NCBI RefSeq assembly: GCF_003253565.1
Contig: NZ_QKUF01000043.1
Location: 1 to 35,010 of the forward strand
Direction: 5' to 3'
DNA: 35,010 bases
Origin: Thermosporothrix hazakensis
GTDB taxonomy: Bacteria > Chloroflexota > Ktedonobacteria > Ktedonobacterales > Ktedonobacteraceae
The position numbers and the translations under genes were made by a program. The notes below the pieces were generated by a model. The model was not told the DNA's origin. It worked only from the letters and a program-made list of their open reading frames with translations, and made no database searches. Position 1 is the stretch's first letter. Each line of letters begins with the position of its first letter. Below are positions 30,572 to 35,010 of the stretch, piece after piece.

Positions 30572-31138
30572 ATGTCACAGACCTATTGTGAGTTTGCTCA
30601 AACGCATGATCTTCACCGTGTGTATCATGATACCGAATATGGCTTCCCGGTGCGTGAGGATGCGGCGCTGTTTGAGCGTCTGATTCTGGAGATCAACCAG
30701 GCCGGGTTATCCTGGCATATCATTTTAAAGAAAAGAGAAGCGTTTAGGCGTGCCTTTGAGGGCTTTCAACTGGAACGGGTGGCTGCATATGGGGAGGTGG
30801 AGAAAGCGCGCTTGCTGGCCGATGCGGGCATTATCCGCAATCGGCTGAAAATTCAGGCCACGATAGAGAATGCTCGGCGCCTGCTCCAACTGCGCGAGCA
30901 GTATGGATCGTTTGCAGGCTGGCTGGACTATCATCATCCCCTGACAAAAGAGCGGTGGCGTCGACTCTTCAAAAAGACCTTTGTCTTTACTGGTGGGGAG
31001 ATCGTCAACGAATTCCTGATGAGCACTGGATACCTCCCGGGAGCCCATACCCCTGAATGTCCTGTGTATCAGGAAATAGCGCGTTTTAATCCGCCGTGGC
31101 TGAACGTGCAATCTCCAGTACATGATAAAAGTGAGTAA
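30572..31138 (+). CDS. tag: DNA-3-methyladenine glycosylase I
   Basis: 188 residues. Excises 3-methyladenine from alkylated DNA. The family motifs are YHDTEYGFPV, QAGLSWHIILKKREAFRRAF, AGIIRNRLKIQATIENARRL and FKKTFVFTGGEIVNEFLMSTGYLPGAH. Zinc ligands correspond to Cys6, His19, His159 and Cys163 (GAHTPECPV keeps the H-x3-C spacing). ATG 30572 gives the family N-terminus, and AAGGA lies about 10 nt upstream; an in-frame TTG at 30548 is not supported. The C-terminal 20 residues after CPV extend beyond most relatives. Confidence 0.94.
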   Translation: MSQTYCEFAQTHDLHRVYHDTEYGFPVREDAALFERLILEINQAGLSWHIILKKREAFRRAFEGFQLERVAAYGEVEKARLLADAGIIRNRLKIQATIENARRLLQLREQYGSFAGWLDYHHPLTKERWRRLFKKTFVFTGGEIVNEFLMSTGYLPGAHTPECPVYQEIARFNPPWLNVQSPVHDKSE

Positions 31139-31185
31139 AATGTGCTTGCATGGTTGTACGGTACTAGAAGCTAATTCCTAAAGCA

Positions 31186-31215
31186 TTGACACAATAGACC
31201 TCTCAGGAATACCAT
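31186..31215 (+). promoter_or_regulatory. promoter of the HEPN gene
   Basis: Consensus TTGACA (31186-31191), 18-nt spacer, TACCAT (31210-31215). Confidence 0.5.
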
Positions 31216-31305
31216 AACGGAGGATAGTGGAAAGGCAAGGTAAAAAGCTTTGCCATACGCAATTGCAACAGGCCCGATGATCAGGCACCCAGCGAGGATA
31301 CAGCT

Positions 31306-31848
31306 ATGTCACAGATGGAAGAAGAGAAATATAATATGCAGGAAGAAGAAATAGAACATCTACTCATTGAGGGTGTTTCCCTTGAGCAGGACCGTTCTGT
31401 TCCGCGAGTAGATCCACAGCTCTCTTCTGATGCAGAGGATGAAGATGCTTCCCCGGACAGCGATGTTCAGGGTGCCTGTGGATTATTCGCAGAGGCTGCG
31501 CAAGATATGGCGACCGCGGCACTTGAACTGAGTCTTGGTAGGCATTTCGCCTGTGTTGACTACTGTAATCAGGTTGCGGAAAAATCCGCGCAAGCCGTCA
31601 GCCTGTTGAAATTCGGTCGTCGCGTGCGCTATGACCATGATTTACATGCCCTGGGTTCGCGGGTCGGAGCGCCCCCGGAGATTCTGGCGGAGATGGAAAA
31701 ACTCACCCCTTTCCATCCAGAGGCGTTCTATATGGATACGCCACCGGAGGAAGCCGATGAGGTCATCAATGCAGAAGATGCGGCCAGATATGTCGAGGGA
31801 GCTCGTAAGATCTTGCGTTGGGCGAGGAACATCGTTTTGAGTATGTAA
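31306..31848 (+). CDS. HEPN-domain protein without a visible nucleotidyltransferase partner
   Basis: 180 residues. An acidic disordered N-terminus (1-58) precedes a HEPN helical bundle (about 60-178). Marks are AAQDMATAALELSLGRHFACVDYCNQVAEKSAQAVSLLKFG, the HDL element in RRVRYDHDLHALG, LTPFHPEAFYMDTP and EDAARYVEGARKILRWARNIV, the standard order for PF05168-type HEPN. An R-x4-H arrangement (RVRYDH) exists but lies in the mid-bundle HDL position, so RNase activity is not implied. HEPN proteins often pair with MNT nucleotidyltransferases; neither flank encodes one. GAGGA lies 7 nt before the ATG. Confidence 0.85.
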   Translation: MSQMEEEKYNMQEEEIEHLLIEGVSLEQDRSVPRVDPQLSSDAEDEDASPDSDVQGACGLFAEAAQDMATAALELSLGRHFACVDYCNQVAEKSAQAVSLLKFGRRVRYDHDLHALGSRVGAPPEILAEMEKLTPFHPEAFYMDTPPEEADEVINAEDAARYVEGARKILRWARNIVLSM

Positions 31849-31940
31849 AAGTACAGGCATCGATCGATTCTACCTCCTGTGCTTTCGGGCTGTGTTGCCT
31901 GGAGGATTGGAGCGCTTTCTGTCGACTGGATGCCCACGGT

Positions 31941-31977
31941 GGAGGAGTCCCTACCCCTGTGTCGGGTGGGAACCTCC
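31941..31977 (+). promoter_or_regulatory. leader hairpin upstream of ppdK
   Basis: GGAGG (31941-31945) and CCTCC (31973-31977) enclose CCCTACCC (31949-31956) paired with GGGTGGG (31964-31970). The stem ends 34 nt before the ppdK ATG and lacks a U-tract, so it may be a leader structure or a weak terminator of the HEPN transcript. The outer GGAGG arm is itself anti-SD-like. Confidence 0.45.
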
Positions 31978-32011
31978 CTCTGCACGGCTCTAAATGATAG
32001 TGGAGGATTTT

Positions 32012-34792
32012 ATGACACAACAGGTCGTAAAAACTGAACTGGACGAAGCAGTAAAGCAGTCACCTCGTAAGTGGGTTTACCTCTTTAGCGAAGGCAATGC
32101 AACGATGCGTGAATTGCTCGGTGGCAAAGGCGCGGGTGTTGCTGAAATGACCAATGCAGGATTACCTGTTCCTCCCGGTTTTACTATTACTACTGAAGCC
32201 TGCAATACATACTATGAGGCAGGGAAACAGTTCCCTGAGGGGGTGTGGGAGCAAGTTCTTGCGGCAGTGAAGGTGCTGGAAAGGCAGACAGGAAAAGGGT
32301 TCGGCCAGAAAGAAAACCCGCTTCTGGTCTCGGTTCGCTCCGGCGCCAAGTTCTCGATGCCCGGTATGATGGATACAGTGCTGAATCTGGGGATCAATGA
32401 TGAGACCGTTCAAGGACTGATCGAGCTGACCGGGGATGAGCGCTTCGCTTATGATGCATATCGCCGCTTTATTCAGATGTTCAGCAAAATTGTATTGAAT
32501 GCGAACCCACAGGATTTTGAGCAGGTTCTTGACGAGTATAAAGAGAAAGCCGGTGTCAAAACGGATGCTGAGATCCCGGCTGATGCTCTGAAACAGCTTG
32601 TCGTCGAATTTAAACAGATTGCGGAACAATCCTCCGGTCAACCGTTTCCTACCGATGTCTACGAACAGCTCCATAAGGCTATTGAAGCCGTTTTCTCTTC
32701 CTGGAATAATAAACGCGCCATAGATTATCGAAACTTCAACAAGATCCCTCATACACTTGGTACCGCTGTGAATGTCCAGACAATGGTATTTGGGAATATG
32801 GGGAATGATAGTGGTACTGGCGTTGCTTTTACCCGAAACCCCGCGACTGGCGAGAAAGAGATCTACGGCGAGTACCTGTTGAATGCACAGGGTGAGGATG
32901 TGGTGGCCGGGATTCGTACCCCTTCAAAGATCAGCAAGCTACAGGAAGAGCTCCCCGAGGTGTACAAGCAGTTCCTTGAGATTGCACAGCGCCTTGAACA
33001 GCATTATCGCGATATGCAGGATCTCGAATTCACGGTTGAGAAGGGCCGCCTGTATATGCTGCAAACGCGCTCGGCGAAACGGACTGCCGCGGCTGCCGTT
33101 CGCGTTGCGGTTGATATGGTGAAAGAGGGCCTGATCTCCGAGGAGGAGGCTGTGAAACGTGTGGAGCCCGCGCAGGTCTATCAGTTGTTGCTCCCTCGTT
33201 TTGATGAGGAAGAAAAAGCGACTGCGACACTGAATGGCCGGTTGCTTGCGCGCGGCTTGAATGCTTCACCCGGTGCTGCCTGTGGGCAGGCTGTCTTTGA
33301 TGCGGATCGCGCGGAGGAATTGGGGAAAGCCGGCGTTCCTGTTGTACTGGTACGCCCTGAAACCAGCCCTGATGACGTCCATGGGATGCTGGTAGCAAAA
33401 GGTATTCTGACGGCTCGTGGTGGCGCAACCAGCCACGCGGCGGTGGTTGCTCGTGGTCTCGGCCTGCCGTGTGTTGCGGGCTGTGAAGCGATTCGTGTCA
33501 GTGAAAATGAGAAGGTCTTCCGTGTCGAAGGCTCTGACGTGGTGATCAAAGAAGGCGATCCTATTTCGATTGATGGGGCAACTGGCGAGGTTTTCCAGGG
33601 CTCTATTCGGACGGTTGATCCCGATTTCGAGAAGGAAGAGAATCTACGCACGTTGCTTGCCTGGGCCGATAAGTTCCGCAAGCTTGGGATCTGGGCAAAC
33701 GCTGATTATCCACGTGATGCCGGCCGTGCTGTAGTCTTCGGCGCTGAAGGTATTGGTCTGTGCCGTACCGAGCATATGTTTATGGAACAGGAACGGCTGC
33801 CCATTGTGCAGCGTATGATTCTGGCGAAGACCAGAGAAGAGCGTCAGGCCGCCCTTGATCGCTTGCTCCCGTTCCAGCGAGCAGATTTTCAGGGAATCTT
33901 TGAGGCAATGGTGAACCCGGAGACCGGTGAGGGATACCCGGTGGTAATCCGCCTGATTGATCCTCCTTTACATGAGTTCTTGCCCTCCTACGAGGAGTTG
34001 CTGGTTGATGTTACTCGCCTTGAGACTCAGGGAGGGCATGAAGAGGAACTGGAGCAAAAGCGGCAGTTGCTCGAAGAGGTCGCGGCGATGCGCGAGATGA
34101 ACCCGATGCTCGGGCTACGCGGTTGCCGTTTGGGGCTGTTATTCCCTGAGATCAATGTAATGCAAACCCGTGCGATTCTTGAAGCAGCGGCGGCAGTCGC
34201 TAAGAAGGGGATAAAGGTTCACCCGAAAATTATGATCCCGCTGGTCGGGCATGTGAATGAGTTGAGGGAAGTGCGCCGACAGCTTGAGACCGTTGCGAAA
34301 GAGATTGCTCAAGAGACCGGCGAGGCAGTCGATTATAAGTTCGGCACCATGATTGAGGTACCACGCGCGGCTCTGACCGCGGATCAGATCGCAACCGTTG
34401 CCGATTTCTTTAGCTTCGGTACCAACGACCTGACACAGACGACCTTCGGTTATAGCCGTGACGATGCGGAAGGGAAGTTCTTACTCAAATATGTTGATGG
34501 GCTTGAGGTCCCGGGCACGCATGAAAAGGTCAAGATTCTGCCCGTCAACCCGTTCCAGTCTCTCGATCGTGATGGTGTCGGCCAGTTGGTCGCAATGGCT
34601 GTTGAGAAGGGGCGCAAGACCAAGCCTGAGATTGAGCTTGGCATCTGTGGTGAGCATGGGGGCGATCCTGATAGTATTGCCTTCTGCCATGAAGTCGGTC
34701 TGGCTTATGTGAGTTGTTCACCGTTCCGCGTTCCGGTTGCTCGACTGGCTGCTGCACAGGCCGCACTGAGTAAAGTCGAAAAAGACAAGTAA
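32012..34792 (+). CDS. ppdK: pyruvate, phosphate dikinase
   Basis: 926 residues, cytosolic. Reversibly converts pyruvate, ATP and phosphate to PEP, AMP and PPi, linking glycolysis and gluconeogenesis. The nucleotide-binding half (1-380) has GGKGAGVAEM, VRSGAKFSMPGMMDTVLNLG and FGNMGNDSGTGVAFTRNPATGE. The central swivelling domain has the phospho-accepting His475 in GGATSHAAVVARG. The PEP/pyruvate barrel has GIGLCRTEHMFM, GTMIEVPRAALTAD, FFSFGTNDLTQTTFGYSRDD and the catalytic Cys in GICGEHGGDP. All are present and the length is normal (about 870-930). ATG 32012 was chosen because GGAGG lies 5 nt upstream; an in-frame ATG at 31994 lies before that site. Confidence 0.98.
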   Translation: MTQQVVKTELDEAVKQSPRKWVYLFSEGNATMRELLGGKGAGVAEMTNAGLPVPPGFTITTEACNTYYEAGKQFPEGVWEQVLAAVKVLERQTGKGFGQKENPLLVSVRSGAKFSMPGMMDTVLNLGINDETVQGLIELTGDERFAYDAYRRFIQMFSKIVLNANPQDFEQVLDEYKEKAGVKTDAEIPADALKQLVVEFKQIAEQSSGQPFPTDVYEQLHKAIEAVFSSWNNKRAIDYRNFNKIPHTLGTAVNVQTMVFGNMGNDSGTGVAFTRNPATGEKEIYGEYLLNAQGEDVVAGIRTPSKISKLQEELPEVYKQFLEIAQRLEQHYRDMQDLEFTVEKGRLYMLQTRSAKRTAAAAVRVAVDMVKEGLISEEEAVKRVEPAQVYQLLLPRFDEEEKATATLNGRLLARGLNASPGAACGQAVFDADRAEELGKAGVPVVLVRPETSPDDVHGMLVAKGILTARGGATSHAAVVARGLGLPCVAGCEAIRVSENEKVFRVEGSDVVIKEGDPISIDGATGEVFQGSIRTVDPDFEKEENLRTLLAWADKFRKLGIWANADYPRDAGRAVVFGAEGIGLCRTEHMFMEQERLPIVQRMILAKTREERQAALDRLLPFQRADFQGIFEAMVNPETGEGYPVVIRLIDPPLHEFLPSYEELLVDVTRLETQGGHEEELEQKRQLLEEVAAMREMNPMLGLRGCRLGLLFPEINVMQTRAILEAAAAVAKKGIKVHPKIMIPLVGHVNELREVRRQLETVAKEIAQETGEAVDYKFGTMIEVPRAALTADQIATVADFFSFGTNDLTQTTFGYSRDDAEGKFLLKYVDGLEVPGTHEKVKILPVNPFQSLDRDGVGQLVAMAVEKGRKTKPEIELGICGEHGGDPDSIAFCHEVGLAYVSCSPFRVPVARLAAAQAALSKVEKDK

Positions 34793-34810
34793 GCAACACA
34801 TACTGCTGAT

Positions 34811-34843
34811 GAGGAGTGTTCCCGACCGGAAACACTCCTCTTT
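34811..34843 (+). terminator. terminator of ppdK
   Basis: GAGGAGTGTT (34811-34820) pairs perfectly with AACACTCCTC (34831-34840), 10-nt loop, then TTTGGTT. The stem is strong and the tail short. Confidence 0.7.
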
Positions 34844-34865
34844 GGTTCGCATGAGGCGGCCTGCT

Positions 34866-35010
34866 TCATTCCTGATAGTTCTCGAGTCGTAAGAGCGCTT
34901 GCTGAGCCTCTTCAAGAGAAGAAACGGTGCTGAAGCGGACAGGAAGCTGCTGCAACAGCGAGAGATCGACGAGCCCTGCAAGTACCCGTTGAGCAAGAGC
35001 ATGGAGAGCC
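34866..35010 (-). CDS. 3' end of an unidentified gene
   Basis: The minus strand is open from the window edge to a TGA at 34866-34868, 47 residues reading ALHALAQRVLAGLVDLSLLQ... to SLEEAQQALLRLENYQE. The Leu/Ala-rich helical composition and coding-like codon use suggest a true C-terminus, and its stop lies 22 nt from the ppdK terminator in a convergent arrangement. The ending 'S-L-E-E-A-Q-x-A-L-x-x-L' recalls the tails of zinc-type alcohol dehydrogenase/quinone reductase proteins, but the fragment is too short to name. Confidence 0.5.
   Translation of the reverse strand, partial: ALHALAQRVLAGLVDLSLLQQLPVRFSTVSSLEEAQQALLRLENYQE

Noticed and set aside
31306..34792. HEPN plus PPDK as a toxin-antitoxin or defence pair
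   Set aside because: PPDK is a standard full-length metabolic enzyme with its own ribosome site, and the 163-nt gap contains a hairpin; nothing supports a two-component system.
1..35010. CRISPR arrays, prophage genes, tRNA or rRNA genes
   Set aside because: No regularly spaced repeats, phage structural genes or RNA-gene cloverleafs were seen on either strand.

Overview
The window looks like chromosomal DNA of a Ktedonobacteria-type member of the Chloroflexota: a monoderm-style gene set, GC a little above 50 percent, Shine-Dalgarno and SD-less starts side by side, and many small lineage-type proteins. This assignment is an inference from gene content, because no rRNA or other taxonomic marker is present. 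I found no tRNA, rRNA or CRISPR array. About 34 protein genes are supported: two run off the window ends and one is a frameshifted pseudogene.

Layout. 1-1014: the 5' part of an IS200/IS605-type transposase gene (minus strand) with its own promoter and an end hairpin, followed by about 690 nt of hairpin-rich non-coding DNA that resembles remnants of IS200/IS605 ends. 1015-4720 (minus): metallo-beta-lactamase-fold protein, CTP synthase (pyrG) and a soluble PRC-barrel/MgtE_N/CBS protein. 5140-6287 (plus): secG and an SGNH lipoprotein, converging with and overlapping an MFS transporter (6197-7471 minus). 7751-10149: a decayed GNAT gene, a small unknown gene, a TetR regulator and a small beta-rich unknown. 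10817-13714 (plus): zinc-ribbon protein and ribosomal protein S21 behind a long leader, a one-TM microprotein, a membrane-anchored LysM protein and a beta-carbonic anhydrase. 13789-17525: phoU, a PIG-L deacetylase and the lipid II flippase murJ.

17657-20303 (minus) is a compact glycan operon: DUF503, a WecG/TagA glycosyltransferase and the two HldE activities as separate genes (heptose kinase, then nucleotidyltransferase). Two successive ATGA overlaps join the last three genes. murJ follows beyond a terminator-like hairpin. Divergently, 20449-22614 (plus) carries upp, a two-TM protein and a DppA-like M55 D-aminopeptidase.

22683-25817 (minus) is a large ABCG-type half transporter with three N-terminal FHA domains. 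26032-27759 (minus) is a GAF plus MCP-signalling protein without membrane segments. Then come a CoxG/SRPBCC protein with a C-terminal membrane anchor (plus), a DEDDy exonuclease with a HEAT-like tail (minus), DNA-3-methyladenine glycosylase I, a HEPN-domain protein and pyruvate phosphate dikinase (all plus), and finally the 3' end of an unidentified minus-strand gene.

The window is mostly housekeeping plus lineage-specific genes, with no obvious defence island. The parts most worth following up are the IS-end/stem-loop zone at 322-1014, two promoters placed so that transcription should start at the ATG (tnpA and DUF503), the split ADP-heptose/WecG operon in a probable monoderm, the triple-FHA ABC transporter, and a 14-nt palindromic repeat found both in an intergenic leader and inside murJ.
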